Assembly: GCA_963825845.1 (NCBI GenBank)
Contig: CAWGVL010000042.1
Location: 70,242 to 134,241, forward strand
DNA length: 64,000 nucleotides
Origin: DASQDN01 sp963825845
Lineage (GTDB): Bacteria; Acidobacteriota; Terriglobia; Bryobacterales; Bryobacteraceae
Direction: 5' to 3'
The position numbers were made by a program, and so were the translations under genes. The notes under the pieces were generated by a model that was not told the DNA's origin, did no database searches, and worked only from the letters and a program-made list of their open reading frames with translations. Shown here piece by piece: positions 48,090 through 57,788 of the stretch; the stretch's first letter is position 1, and every line of letters begins with the position of its first letter.

Positions 48090-48098
48090 GACAAATTT

Positions 48099-49145
48099 AT
48101 GCAGCCAATTGAAGTAGGAGTTCTCGGCGCCACCGGAATGGTCGGCCAGCATTTCGTGAAGTTCTTGCAGGACCACCCCTGGTTCAAATTAACGTGGGTG
48201 GGCGCGAGTGATCGCTCTGCCGGGAAGAAGTACCGCGACGCAACTAGCTGGCGCCTCGAAGGAGCCATGCCGGAAGCCATCGCTGATCTTGAGGTCAATG
48301 AATGCAAGCCCGGCAATGCGCCGCGCCTCGTCTTCTCGGCAACCGACGCCAGTGTGCCACGGAGATCGAGCGCGCTTTTGCCCAGGCTGGCCACATTGTC
48401 GTGTCCAACTCGCGCAACCACCGCATGGAAGCCGACGTCCCCTGCTTGTGCCCGGAAGTGAATTACGATCACCTGAAGATCATCCCCCGCCAGCAGCGCG
48501 AGCGCGGATGGAACGGCCAGATCGTCACGAATCCGAATTGCTCCACCATCGTCATGACCCTCGCTCTAGCGCCGCTCAAGAAGTTCGGCATCGAGCGGAT
48601 TATGGTCACCACTCTCCAGGCGATCTCCGGCGCCGGCTACCCGGGTGTCGCCTCCATGGACATCAACGCCAACGTGATCCCGTTCATCGGCGGCGAAGAA
48701 GAGAAGATGGAGTCGGAGACGCAGAAGATCCTCGGCGATTTCGTCAATGGTGAGTTCCGCCCGCTTGCCGCCAAGGTCAGCGCCCAGTGCAATCGCGTGC
48801 CGGTGGTCGATGGCCACACTCTGCTGCGTCTCGGTTGAACTCAAGAGAAGCCGGGTGTTGACGCGATCCGTGAGGCATTCGACAGCTACACAAGCCGTGC
48901 CGCAGCAGAAGAACCTGCCTAGCGCCCCGCCGCGTCCCGTTATCTATATGGAGCAGGCCGACCGTCCGCAGCCTCGCCGCGATGTGGAACGCGAAAACGG
49001 GATGGCCGTTTTCGTCGGTCGTCTCCGTGAGTGCCCGGTATTCGACTACAAGTTCCTCGCCTGTGGTCACAACACTGTCCGCGGCGCTGCCGGAGCTGCC
49101 GTCCTCAACGCCGAGTTGATGTACTCGGAAGGAATGCTCGACTAA
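48099..49145 (+). CDS. asd: Aspartate-semialdehyde dehydrogenase, frameshifted
   Basis: Reduces aspartyl phosphate to aspartate semialdehyde with NADPH. MQPIEVGVLGATGMVGQHFV is the nucleotide-binding start; the catalytic Cys is in NGQIVTNPNCSTIVMTLALA, and TLQAISGAGYPG belongs to the archaeal/fungal-type subfamily. One-base shifts occur near 48355, 48830, 48855 and 48895. After these the sequence continues to NLPSAPPRPVIYMEQADRPQ, ERENGMAVFVGRLREC and LACGHNTVRGAAGAAVLNAE to the stop. The reconstructed length of 348 is normal. Being central to lysine, threonine and methionine synthesis, the gene is probably intact in the organism. Confidence 0.88.
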
Positions 49146-50521
49146 TGATCGTAATGAAGTTCGGCGGCACGTCGGTTGAATCGGCGGCCGCCATTGAGAG
49201 GGTTGCCTCTACCGTCCGGGCCAGGCTCGACGCGGAAGCCTGTCGTTGTTGTTTCCGCGATGGGCAAGACCACGAATAAACTGCTTGCCATCGCATCGGA
49301 AGCGGTAGCCGGGAACCGGGATGAGGCTCTCGAACTGCTCCACGGACTGCACGAGTTTCATCTCACCGAAGGTCGCAAACTCGCCGGAGAACGCCGTCTC
49401 GCCGACGTCGAAGGCATCGTGGACGGGCTGTTCCAGGAACTCGAGGAACTCGTCAAAGGGGTCGCTGTCATGGGCGAACTCACGCCCCGAGCCACCGACG
49501 CGATCTCGAGCTACGGCGAACGGCTCTCCAGCGAGATCGTTGCGATCTGCTTTCGAAAACATGGGAATCCCCTCGGCTCATGTGGATGCGCGGGATGTCA
49601 TCGTCACCGACACGCGCCATACACACGCGGCTCCGCTGTTCCCGCAAACCTACTCGAAGCTGGCCGCAACAATCCCGCAACTCGCGCAGAAGAAAGTGGT
49701 CGTCATGGGCGGCTTCATCGGGGCCACCGAAGAAGGTGTGACATCCACACTCGGCCGCGGCGGGTCCGACTTCACGGCTGCCATTGTCGGCGCCGGAATC
49801 GGAGCCGAGGAGATTCAGATCTGGACCGACGTCGACGGCATGCTCACCTCCGATCCGACCGTCATGCCCGGTGGATACCGCGTCAAAACCATCTCATTCG
49901 CCGAGGCGGCCGAGCTCGCCTACTTCGGCGCGAAGGTGCTTCATCCCGCGACGGTGGTTCCCGCCATCGAGAAGAACATTCCCGGTGCGCATCCTGAACT
50001 CGCGCCGGCCCGAAGTGGAAGGCACTCTCATCGTCAAAGAAACCGTTCACTGTACAAACGTGGCGAAGTCGATCGCGTGCAAAAAGAAGATCACGCTCGT
50101 CAACATCGTCTCGAGCCGCATGCTGATGGCCCATGGATTCCTCCGCCGTATCTTCGAAGTCTTCGATCGCTATGAGACACCCGTCGACATGGTTGCGACC
50201 ACTGAAGTCAGCGTCTCGTTGACCATCGACAATCTGGCGCGGCTCAAGGACATTTCGCGAGAGCTTCGGCAATTCGCCGATGTATCCATCGAAGAAGATC
50301 AGGCGATTGTCTGCCTGGTTGGCGATAACATCCGGCACACGCCCGGTGTCGCGAGCCGCGCGTTCAGCGCCCTGAAGGATATCAACATCCGCATGATCTC
50401 CCAAGGAGCGTCACTGTTGAACCTGAGTGTAGTTATCGCGCAGGAAGACCTCAAATCGGCCGTCGGGCGTCTTCACACCGAGTTCTTCCGGGATCCCGAT
50501 GCGGCGGTGTTCGCGGCATGA
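49145..50521 (+). CDS. lysC: Aspartate kinase, frameshifted
   Basis: First committed step of the aspartate family: phosphorylates aspartate. Begins MIVMKFGGTSVESAAAIERV, then after a shift VVVVSAMGKTTNKLLAIASE and GELTPRATDAISSYGERLSS. After a second shift come VVVMGGFIGATEEGVTSTLG, RGGSDFTAAIVGAGIGAEEI, QIWTDVDGMLTSDP and FAEAAELAYFGAKVLHPATV. A third shift near 50010 leads into two ACT regulatory domains (ITLVNIVSSRMLMAHGFLRR; AIVCLVGDNIRHTPGVASRA). 458 residues when bridged, normal for a lysine-inhibited enzyme. Start overlaps the asd stop by one base. Confidence 0.88.
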
Positions 50522-51206
50522 GAATCGGCCTCGTAGGTTACGGCAAGATGGGCCATCTTATCGGCCAGCTTGCGCCCGAGTTCGGCATCGAGGTTGGACC
50601 CACCATCGACCAGCACGACACCATCACTCCGGAAGCCTTCAAACATGTCGACGTTGCCATCGAGTTCTCCATGCCGGAAGCCGTAGTCGGTAACATCGAA
50701 CAGTTGGCTGCCCTTAAGGTCAACACAGTCGTCGGTACTACAGGCTGGGCCAAGGACTTCGACCGCGTCAAAAAAGCCGTTGATAACAGCGGCATCGGGT
50801 CTGGTATGGAGTCCGAACTTTTCTATCGGAGTACAAGTCTTCTTCCGCCTCGTAGCGGAAGCCGCGCGTCTCCTGAAGGACCACCCCGAGTACGGAGCAT
50901 GGGCCTGGGAGATCCACCACGACACCAAGCTCGACGCGCCCTCCGGCACATTACTGAAGTCTGTGGAACGGATGAAGGATGCGGGGTACACTCGAAACAT
51001 CGATGTGAGTTCGAATCGCGCGGGCCGCCACCCTGGCACGCACGACATTGGCTTCGATTCGCAGGCGGACACAATCACGCTCCGCCACGCCGCCCGAAGC
51101 CGCGAAGGCTTCGCCCGCGGAGCCCTGAAGGCCGCCCAATGGATCAACGGAAAAACGCGGCCTGTACGAATTCGGCGAAACTCTCTTTTCAGAGCCGCGA
51201 CCGTAA
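50518..51206 (+). CDS. dapB: 4-hydroxy-tetrahydrodipicolinate reductase, frameshifted
   Basis: Reduces the dapA product with NAD(P)H. The N-terminus MRIGLVGYGKMGHLIGQLAP carries the dinucleotide motif; NTVVGTTGW follows. A one-base shift near 50800 leads to VWSPNFSIGVQVFFRLVAEA. The catalytic block WEIHHDTKLDAPSGT (His pair and Lys) and GRHPGTHDIGFDSQADTI are intact. A second shift near 51155 gives RGLYEFGETLFSEPRP and a stop at 51206. The length of about 230 fits the short DapB of this phylum. ATGA overlap with lysC. Confidence 0.88.
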
Positions 51207-51226
51207 CGGAGCGGAGGAGTTAATCA

Positions 51227-52084
51227 ATGTTCACAGGATGCGGTACAGCACTCATAACGCCATTCAAAGCTGACGGCCAGTTGGACGAAGCAGCCCTCCG
51301 GAAACTGGTACGGCGTCAAATCGATAACGGGATCCACTTTCTCGTGCCCTGCGGCACGACAGGCGAAAGTCCCACTCTCACGCGCGAAGAACACCTCCGT
51401 GTCATTGAGATCACGATCGAAGAAGCCAAAGGCAAGATACCTGTCGTAGGCGGAGCGGGCGGCTACAACACGTCGGAAGTCATCGAACTCGCCAAGGAAG
51501 TCGAAGCCCTCGGCGCCGACGGCATCCTCTCCGTCACGCCGTACTACAACAAGCCGACACAGGAAGGTCTGTACCTCCACTACCAGGCAATCGCATCGGC
51601 CATCAAGGTTCCGATTATCGTCTACAGCGTAGCCGGCCGAACCGGAGTCAACGTCGAGCCCGCAACTCTGAAGCGCCTCACCGAATTCAAGAACATCGTA
51701 GCCGTGAAGGAAGCGTCCGGATCGCTCGCGCAGATGACGCGTATCCGTATCCTCACCCCGGACCTCACGCTCTTGTCGGGCGACGATATCCTGACCTCCG
51801 CGGTCCTCGGCATAGGCGGCAAAGGCATCATCTCCGTAGCGTCGAATATTGTCCCGAAGGAGATGAGCCGGCTCGCCGAAACCAACGACCTCTCCATCAC
51901 GGCGAAACTCGCGAACCTGATGGACACGCTATTCATCGAATCGAACCCGATCCCGGTCAAAGCCGCAGCCGCCATGATGGGCCTTTGCGAGTCGGTATGG
52001 CGGCTGCCTATGTGCGCGCCACAGCCTGCTACCGAAGCAAAGATTCGCCAGTCGCTGACCGACCTCGGACTCCTGAATGCTTAG
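51227..52084 (+). CDS. dapA: 4-hydroxy-tetrahydrodipicolinate synthase
   Basis: 285-residue class I aldolase that condenses pyruvate with aspartate semialdehyde. Phosphate/threonine loop PCGTTGESPT, SVTPYYNKPTQEG, Tyr133 in IIVYSVAGRTG and the Schiff-base Lys161 in IVAVKEASGS are all present, at the same numbers as in the E. coli enzyme. Intact in one frame, unlike its three upstream neighbours. A GGAGGAG ribosome site precedes the ATG; the 3' end overlaps dapD by 8 bases. Confidence 0.95.
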   Translation: MFTGCGTALITPFKADGQLDEAALRKLVRRQIDNGIHFLVPCGTTGESPTLTREEHLRVIEITIEEAKGKIPVVGGAGGYNTSEVIELAKEVEALGADGILSVTPYYNKPTQEGLYLHYQAIASAIKVPIIVYSVAGRTGVNVEPATLKRLTEFKNIVAVKEASGSLAQMTRIRILTPDLTLLSGDDILTSAVLGIGGKGIISVASNIVPKEMSRLAETNDLSITAKLANLMDTLFIESNPIPVKAAAAMMGLCESVWRLPMCAPQPATEAKIRQSLTDLGLLNA

Positions 52085-52916
52085 TGAACGTATCGAAGAA
52101 GTCTTCGACAACAAGCCGGCGGACTACACAGAAGAACACTTCCGCCTCTTTCACGATTTCAAGCTCGCCCTCAACAGCGGCGCAATCCGCGCGGCCGAGC
52201 CCGACTCCGGTTCGAAGACTGGTTGGAAAGTCAACGGCTGGGTTAAGAAGGGCATCCTCTTCGGCTTCCGCCTGGGCGCCGTCGTCGATATGTCCATCGA
52301 CTCTGTGCGTCAGCCTTGGCTTGATAAGGCCACCTATCCGGTGAAGCGATTCGACGTAGACGGCGGCGTCCGTATCGTACCCGGTGGCTCCAGTATCCGC
52401 GACGGCTGCTATGTCGGAAAAGGCGTCACCTGCATGCCCCCGATGTACATCAATGTTGGCGCATACGTAGGCGACGGCACGATGGTCGACTCGCACGCGC
52501 TCATCGGGAGCTGCGCGCAGATCGGCGCTCGGTGCCACATCTCGGCGGCAGCGCAGGTCGGCGGAGTCCTCGAGCCCGTTGGAGCGCTGCCCGTCATCAT
52601 CGAAGACGACGTGCTCGTGGGCGGCAACTGCGGTGTCTATGAAGGCGCTGTTGTAAAGTCCAGAGCCGTACTCGGCAGCGGCACGATCCTCAACCGCTCC
52701 ACACCCGTTTACGACCTGGTCAAAGGTGAAGTGATCGCCGCCACAGATAACGAACCGCTCATCATTCCGGAAGGCGCGGTGGTCGTCGCCGGCTCACGAG
52801 CCGTAACATCGGGCAAGGGCAAAGAGTGGGGCATTTCGCTCTACACCCCCGTGATCGTCAAGTACCGCGACGCTAAGACCGACGCGAAGATCCAGCTCGA
52901 AGACCTGCTTCGATAG
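52077..52916 (+). CDS. dapD: 2,3,4,5-tetrahydropyridine-2,6-dicarboxylate N-succinyltransferase
   Basis: 279-residue left-handed parallel beta-helix transferase. It begins with a helical domain (LSERIEEVFDNKPADYTEEH), then hexapeptide rungs: VRIVPGGSSIRDGCYVGKGV, PPMYINVGAYVGDGTMVDSH, ALIGSCAQIGARCHISAAAQ, VGGVLEPVGALPVIIEDDVL, VGGNCGVYEGAVVKSRAVLG. Uses succinyl-CoA to open tetrahydrodipicolinate, committing the pathway to the succinylase branch and matching the DapE-like first gene. Intact. Confidence 0.95.
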   Translation: MLSERIEEVFDNKPADYTEEHFRLFHDFKLALNSGAIRAAEPDSGSKTGWKVNGWVKKGILFGFRLGAVVDMSIDSVRQPWLDKATYPVKRFDVDGGVRIVPGGSSIRDGCYVGKGVTCMPPMYINVGAYVGDGTMVDSHALIGSCAQIGARCHISAAAQVGGVLEPVGALPVIIEDDVLVGGNCGVYEGAVVKSRAVLGSGTILNRSTPVYDLVKGEVIAATDNEPLIIPEGAVVVAGSRAVTSGKGKEWGISLYTPVIVKYRDAKTDAKIQLEDLLR

Positions 52917-53976
52917 CCGCGATCGTTTTCCGGGCCGTCTCTTCCCACGTGAAGCAGGTGGCCCGTTGCTCTTCCGCGTTCTACCAGTTCCCGAGTATCT
53001 GCGGTCAGCCGCCGCATTGCCCTGACCATCGCATCGACATCCTGAGGCGGGAACTCAATCGCGGCTCCGGCAACAGTGCTGTGCAGCGGCTCGATATTCG
53101 AGCAGGCCAGTGGAAGCCCCGCCGCCATGGCCTCAATGACCGGCAGCCCGAATCCCTCGAACATCGTGGGATAGATCATCGCCGTAGCTCGCCGGAACAG
53201 ATCGTACAACTCGGACCGCTCGATCCACCCCGTCAGCGTAACCGAGTCCTCCAGCCTGAGTTCGCGAATCCGGCTCTCCACCGCAGCAGTGTGGAACCCG
53301 CGAACGCCTGTCATCACCAGCCGGAAATCGGGCCGCTCCTCCCGGAAGCGGGCAAACGCGGCCAGCAGGTTGTCGAGGTTCTTATGCGGATGCAGTGTCG
53401 ACACGCGATAGAAAGAACGGCTCAGGGCTAAGTCGCTCCACAGCATAGAACTCCGGCTCTACCCCGAGAGGAGCGACGACGACGCGATCATCGTCCACGT
53501 GATAGAACCGCTTCAGGTCGTCGCCAGTCAACTCTGAAACGGCGACCAGAACCCTCGATCGGCGAATGCTCAAGGCCAGGAACAGATTCCACGCGGGCAG
53601 ATCGAAGCGGCGGAAGTACTCGCGGATGCCGCTTATGCTGCAGGTCATGAAACACCGTGACGTTCGGGCATCCCGGAAACGCCGGGGCGGTGAACCCGGG
53701 GTTGAACATCACATCGATGCGCCGCCGCCGGGCCTCCATTGCTAGCCCCGTCTGCTCGTACAACAGCCGGGCCGGGCGGTTGGTTGCATTTACCGGCAAG
53801 GGCGCGTGAGTAAACGAAGGCGGAACCAGATCGGGACCTGTCTCCCGATTCGTAAACACAACGTACTGATTGGCGTGATCAATAGCGGCAAGCGCGCGAA
53901 GCAGATTCCGGAGATAGATCTCGGTGCCGCCAACTCCGCCCGGAATCAGGTAAAGCGCGTTGACCCCGACCAGCAT
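52873..53976 (-). CDS. Glycosyltransferase family 4, frameshifted
   Basis: GT-B retaining glycosyltransferase. The first frame (from 53976) has MLVGVNALYLIPGGVGGTEI and YLRNLLRALAAI. The next has RRSRVLVAVSELTGDDLKRF, and the third STLHPHKNLDNLLAAFARFR, VTLTGWIERSELYDLFRRAT and the donor-binding MFEGFGLPVIEAMAAGLPLA (E-x7-E). Shifts fall near 53630, 53405 and 52960; after the last the sequence reads ATCFTWEETARKTIAAIEAG and stops at 52873. The end overlaps the 3' end of dapD in antisense by about 44 bases. First-stage glycan assembly is likely; sugar unknown. Confidence 0.8.
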
Positions 53977-55704
53977 CTAGCGCCGCGGGGCCTGCGCCAT
54001 CGCGAGACCCTGCTTGGCCGTCTCGTTGTTCGGATTGATCGCAAGAGCGCGCTTGTATTCGCCGGCAGCGATCGGCATCTGTCCCCGGCTGGCGAAGATG
54101 TTGCCGCGATATACGTACGTCATCTCGAAATTCGGGTCGGCCTTCTCCGCCGTGGAGAGCGCCTCCAGCGCCTCGTCGGCGCGCCCTCGCTTGCCATAGA
54201 TCATGCCGATCGCTGCGTACCCGTGAGCAGCCGGAAGATTATGCTTCTCGATGGCCTGACGAACCTTCACGACAGCCTCGTCGACCTTTCCGACACATTC
54301 GAGCGCATAGGCCCAGTCGATTAACAGCCGGTCATCGGGAGCCTGCAATGTCGAGACCTTTTCGTAGTTCGCGACTGCTTGCTGGCACTGGCCGTTCTGC
54401 CACTGCGCGTACGCCAACTGGAACCGGGCGCGCGCATTTGCAGGCGACTTCGCTGCCGTATCCTCCCAGAAAGCAAGCGCGGTACTCCACACATCATTGC
54501 GCTGATAGCTGGCCACAGCCGCAACCGCGCAAACACCGCCGAGCGTACCGATCATCACGCCGCGGGACGCCTTCCATCGCCGCAGGAACTCGACGGTGAT
54601 CAGCAGCAGACAGAGGAACGGCAGGTATAGTCGGCGCTCCACAACCACGTCGCGAATCGGCACCACCGACGAAGTCGGGGCGAGCAGCAGCAGAAACCCG
54701 AAGTACCCAAATGAGGCAAGCGGATACTCACGTCGATACCGCCATGCCACCACGGCGAGCGCAAGCAACCCGATGAGTCCGAACACCGCGCCGCCGTCCA
54801 TTAGCGAATGCGAGATCGGGAATTCATAATCGCCATTCTGGCCGACGGGCGCCACATACAGCCGCAGATACAGCCAGATCACGCGAAACTGCGTGAACAG
54901 GTACTCGTACCACGTGAACTCCTTCACGGCGAACCCAGCCGAATCTGCGCGTTGCAGCACCCGGAAGATGAACGCGCCGCCTGCCGCTCCGGCAATCAGA
55001 ATGGGCACGTACAACTTCGCATTGCTTCGAATGGCGGTAAACCGAAACGGTGTGACGAAGTAATAATCCGTCAACATCAGAAATACCGGCAGAACAGCGG
55101 TATGCTCCTTGGCTGTAACCGCCAGTCCGAAGAGTGTGAGCACCGCGATGATCCGCGGAACCGTCAGCGCCTCCGTCTCACGGCATACGAACACCGCGAA
55201 CGCGCCCAGGAAGAAGAACACACTCATCGTTTCCGAGCGGCTCGCGACATAAGCCACCGACTCGGTCTGTACCGGATGCAGCAGGAACAGCGATCCGGCG
55301 AAGATCGCCAACACGTCTCGCGCCCAACCCGTTTGCCCGACCCATCGAAGGACGCGGCGGACGATCAACGCCGCCAAAATCGAATTGAACGCGTGCAGCA
55401 CGACGTTCACGGCGTGATATGGGTACGGATTCAAAGCCGACCACTGATAGTTCAACCAGTAGCTGATCATCAGCACTGGCCGGTTGCTCAACCACGACTT
55501 CAGCGGCGCGTCAGCGACACCGGGCATCAGAAACGGCAGATAGCTGTCGTCGAACAGGAACTCGCCATGCAGCGCCGGCCCATACACCTGGAACGCCACA
55601 AACAGGACCAGCGCAATGCCGATCGCCCAAGGCCACCATACGGGTTTCGACACCGCTGGTGAGGCTGTTTCAATGGGTTTTGCTGTCCGGGTGCTGCTCT
55701 TCAT
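53977..55704 (-). CDS. TMTC/GT-C-like membrane protein with C-terminal TPR repeats
   Basis: 575-residue protein with about ten membrane helices in the first 400 residues. Features include GEFLFDDSYLPFLMPGV (acidic D-D in the first periplasmic loop, as in GT-C mannosyltransferases), RPVLMISYWLNYQWSALNPY, YHAVNVVLHAFNSILAALIV, FLLHPVQTESVAYVASRSET and VVERRLYLPF. These match the TMTC-type (DUF1736-like) family. The tail has TPR units (ARFQLAYAQWQNGQCQQAVA, ALEALSTAEKADPNFEMTYV, AAGEYKRALAINPNNETAKQ). Likely transfers lipid-linked sugars to exported proteins. ATG 55704 lies within the end of the DUF2304 gene, so the two are coupled. Confidence 0.8.
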   Translation of the reverse strand: MKSSTRTAKPIETASPAVSKPVWWPWAIGIALVLFVAFQVYGPALHGEFLFDDSYLPFLMPGVADAPLKSWLSNRPVLMISYWLNYQWSALNPYPYHAVNVVLHAFNSILAALIVRRVLRWVGQTGWARDVLAIFAGSLFLLHPVQTESVAYVASRSETMSVFFFLGAFAVFVCRETEALTVPRIIAVLTLFGLAVTAKEHTAVLPVFLMLTDYYFVTPFRFTAIRSNAKLYVPILIAGAAGGAFIFRVLQRADSAGFAVKEFTWYEYLFTQFRVIWLYLRLYVAPVGQNGDYEFPISHSLMDGGAVFGLIGLLALAVVAWRYRREYPLASFGYFGFLLLLAPTSSVVPIRDVVVERRLYLPFLCLLLITVEFLRRWKASRGVMIGTLGGVCAVAAVASYQRNDVWSTALAFWEDTAAKSPANARARFQLAYAQWQNGQCQQAVANYEKVSTLQAPDDRLLIDWAYALECVGKVDEAVVKVRQAIEKHNLPAAHGYAAIGMIYGKRGRADEALEALSTAEKADPNFEMTYVYRGNIFASRGQMPIAAGEYKRALAINPNNETAKQGLAMAQAPRR

Positions 55705-56041
55705 GAGTGGATTTGTATTGATATTCCAGTATGGCAAGCCGCTGGGCGAGCGCGATATTGTTGTCCTTCAACTGTGAAATCCGGAGCGAAAAGCGATACA
55801 ACACCACCAGAAATACGCCGAACATGAACACGATAACCGCCAGGGGAGGATACGTGATTCCCATCGTGCCGGCGAGCCATGACAGAATCGTCCGGTTGAA
55901 CGAGACGAGTATCAAAAGCGTCGCAGCGATCAGCCAACTGACCGAGTACTCGACGCGAATATGCTCCTTCCGAACAGACAACAGCACCATCACCAACAGC
56001 ACGATGCTGAATCCACCCAAGACAAGCAGAAGCCGGTCCAT
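55670..56041 (-). CDS. DUF2304 membrane protein
   Basis: 123 residues with three membrane helices (LLLVLGGFSIVLLVMVLLSV, WLIAATLLILVSF, PPLAVIVFMFGVFLVVLYRF) followed by a coiled-coil (LKDNNIALAQRLAILEYQY). This is the DUF2304 pattern, and these genes nearly always sit directly after a dolichol-phosphate-mannose-synthase-like GT2, as here (gap 3 bases). Probably assists the polyprenyl-phosphate glycosyltransferase. Confidence 0.85.
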   Translation of the reverse strand: MDRLLLVLGGFSIVLLVMVLLSVRKEHIRVEYSVSWLIAATLLILVSFNRTILSWLAGTMGITYPPLAVIVFMFGVFLVVLYRFSLRISQLKDNNIALAQRLAILEYQYKSTHEEQHPDSKTH

Positions 56042-56044
56042 ACT

Positions 56045-56773
56045 CTAGTCCCTCTTGCGTCTCTCGAACTTCAGGATATTCACGAACACGCCCAGAAGAA
56101 CGTGCATGATGTAGTAGATCGACTTCACGGCGGTAATCGAGCTCTTTCCCGCCATGCGAGGCCGTATTTTGCACGCAACCTCTTCGAATCGGAACGCCTT
56201 GCGCTTCAAAACGACGAGCGCTTCGATCTCCGGATACTCCAGCGGAAAGCTGCGGCTGAACACCGCCAGCGCCTCGCGATTCACGCCCACGAACCCCGAT
56301 GTCGGATCGTAGACCCACTTCCCCAGAATAGGTCGAAGAATGGTGCGGAATACCACGATGCCGAAGGCCCGAATCGTGCTCGTGTAGTGGGTCTGCTTGT
56401 TCAGGTACCGTGATCCAATCACCATTTGACAGGGCGACGTCCGAAGCACTTCGAAAATCCGTGGAATGTCATCGGCCGAGTGCTGCCCATCGCCATCCAC
56501 ACGAATGACGTACTCAAAGCCAAGCTCAAACGCCAACCGGTAACCCGCCTGTACCGCGCCTCCGAGCCCCAGGTGATGAGGCAATTCCAAGACATGGGCG
56601 CCTGCCGCCTTCGCCACGGCAACAGTGCCATCGGCAGACGAGTCGTCGATGACGAGGACGGGCGTGTCGGGAAGTAGCCGATGGACGTCCTTGATGACCG
56701 TGGCGATGGCGCCCTGCTCATTGAAGCAAGGTACCAGGATCAACAGTCGGTTCCGTCCCGGAGTGAGGGTCAA
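56045..56773 (-). CDS. Dolichol-phosphate-mannose-synthase-like glycosyltransferase 2
   Basis: 242-residue GT-A enzyme. It starts LLILVPCFNEQGAIATVIKD, then TPVLVIDDSSADGTVAVAKA, HHLGLGGAVQAGYRLAFELG, IRVDGDGQHSADDIPRIFEV (D-x-D metal site), VIGSRYLN and VYDPTSGFVGVNREAL. This is the polyprenyl-phosphate hexose synthase pattern, providing lipid-linked sugar for GT-C enzymes such as the TMTC-like neighbour. No ATG fits; a TTG at 56773 overlapping the upstream stop (TTGA) is the best start and implies translational coupling. Confidence 0.85.
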   Translation of the reverse strand: MTLTPGRNRLLILVPCFNEQGAIATVIKDVHRLLPDTPVLVIDDSSADGTVAVAKAAGAHVLELPHHLGLGGAVQAGYRLAFELGFEYVIRVDGDGQHSADDIPRIFEVLRTSPCQMVIGSRYLNKQTHYTSTIRAFGIVVFRTILRPILGKWVYDPTSGFVGVNREALAVFSRSFPLEYPEIEALVVLKRKAFRFEEVACKIRPRMAGKSSITAVKSIYYIMHVLLGVFVNILKFERRKRD

Positions 56774-57780
56774 TGCGCAGCCACCTGCCGGGCCGTGATC
56801 CAGTGACGCCGGAGTATCGATGTGAATTCGGCCGCACCGATCCGCGCCTTCGATTGCACAGTTCGCCGCTTTTGAAGCAGCGTTGGCAATGACGTAAGTG
56901 TAGCCCAGTGCGCGCGGACGACGAACCATGCGAGCCTCAGTCCGGCGGCCCCGTCCGCAAACTCGGCTGCCTTTCCCCGTCCTTGCAGCATGTACACCAG
57001 ATGCCACGCGTAGCGGGCAACCGAAACCAAGATCGCCTTCACGAGCATTGGGACAGGGAAGTTCTTCACCGCGACAAACAGCCTGTTCCGCTCGACGAAA
57101 TACGCCTTCAAAGCCGATGCGCGACCGGCAGAGTGAGAATACCGATGCTCAACAACGGCATCGGCCACATACAGACACTTCCATCCCGCCCATATCCCGC
57201 GCAGTCCCAGGTCCGTGTCCTCACAATATAAGAAGAAGTCGGCATCGAAGCCGCCGATCTGATTCAACATCGCACGCCGAAGTAGCGCAGCCGACCCGCT
57301 GGGAAAAAGCGCCTCGCCCGATTGCGCGTAATCGGACGAGGGTTCTCCGTGGCCTTTCTGCTTGCTGCTTGCGTCACCCGCGATCAGCATGCCTGTCGAG
57401 TCGAGTCTGTCGGTGTCCTGTAAACGAACTTGCGAAGCATACATCCCGACATCAGGCCGGCTCGCAGCCGCTCTGAGGAGCGCCTCGATCCATCCCGCGT
57501 GTGCAACGGCGTCATCGTTCAATGTCGCGACAAAGTCGGATTGCGATAATTCGATGCCCTGATTGATCGCAGCCCCAAATCCGACATTGCTGCCATTCTC
57601 GATTACCCGCGCTGAACTCCCCGGCGGCAGCAACGCATGCGCCCGCCGGAGCCCGCTGTTATCCACGACCACCACTTCGAAATCCTGTATGGATTGGCAT
57701 TCGAGCGATCGCAGACATTCCGTAAGGGCAGCATCCGCCGCGAGCGTAGGAATCACGACCGTAACGCTGGGAGGAGACAA
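56770..57780 (-). CDS. Glycosyltransferase family 2 (rhamnosyltransferase-like)
   Basis: 336-residue GT-A protein: VTVVIPTLAADAALTECLRS, FEVVVVDNSG, VIENGSNVGFGAAINQGIEL, FVATLNDDAVAHAGWIEALL (D-D), then AALLRRAMLNQIGGFDADFF and LYCEDTDLGLRGIWAGWKCL, the E-D-x-D catalytic loop of the WbbL-type rhamnosyltransferase group. The C-terminal hydrophobic helices (PMLVKAILVSVARYAWHLVY) suggest membrane association. Intact; first glycosyltransferase in the minus-strand glycan operon. Confidence 0.85.
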   Translation of the reverse strand: MSPPSVTVVIPTLAADAALTECLRSLECQSIQDFEVVVVDNSGLRRAHALLPPGSSARVIENGSNVGFGAAINQGIELSQSDFVATLNDDAVAHAGWIEALLRAAASRPDVGMYASQVRLQDTDRLDSTGMLIAGDASSKQKGHGEPSSDYAQSGEALFPSGSAALLRRAMLNQIGGFDADFFLYCEDTDLGLRGIWAGWKCLYVADAVVEHRYSHSAGRASALKAYFVERNRLFVAVKNFPVPMLVKAILVSVARYAWHLVYMLQGRGKAAEFADGAAGLRLAWFVVRAHWATLTSLPTLLQKRRTVQSKARIGAAEFTSILRRHWITARQVAAH

Positions 57781-57788
57781 TTCTCAGT

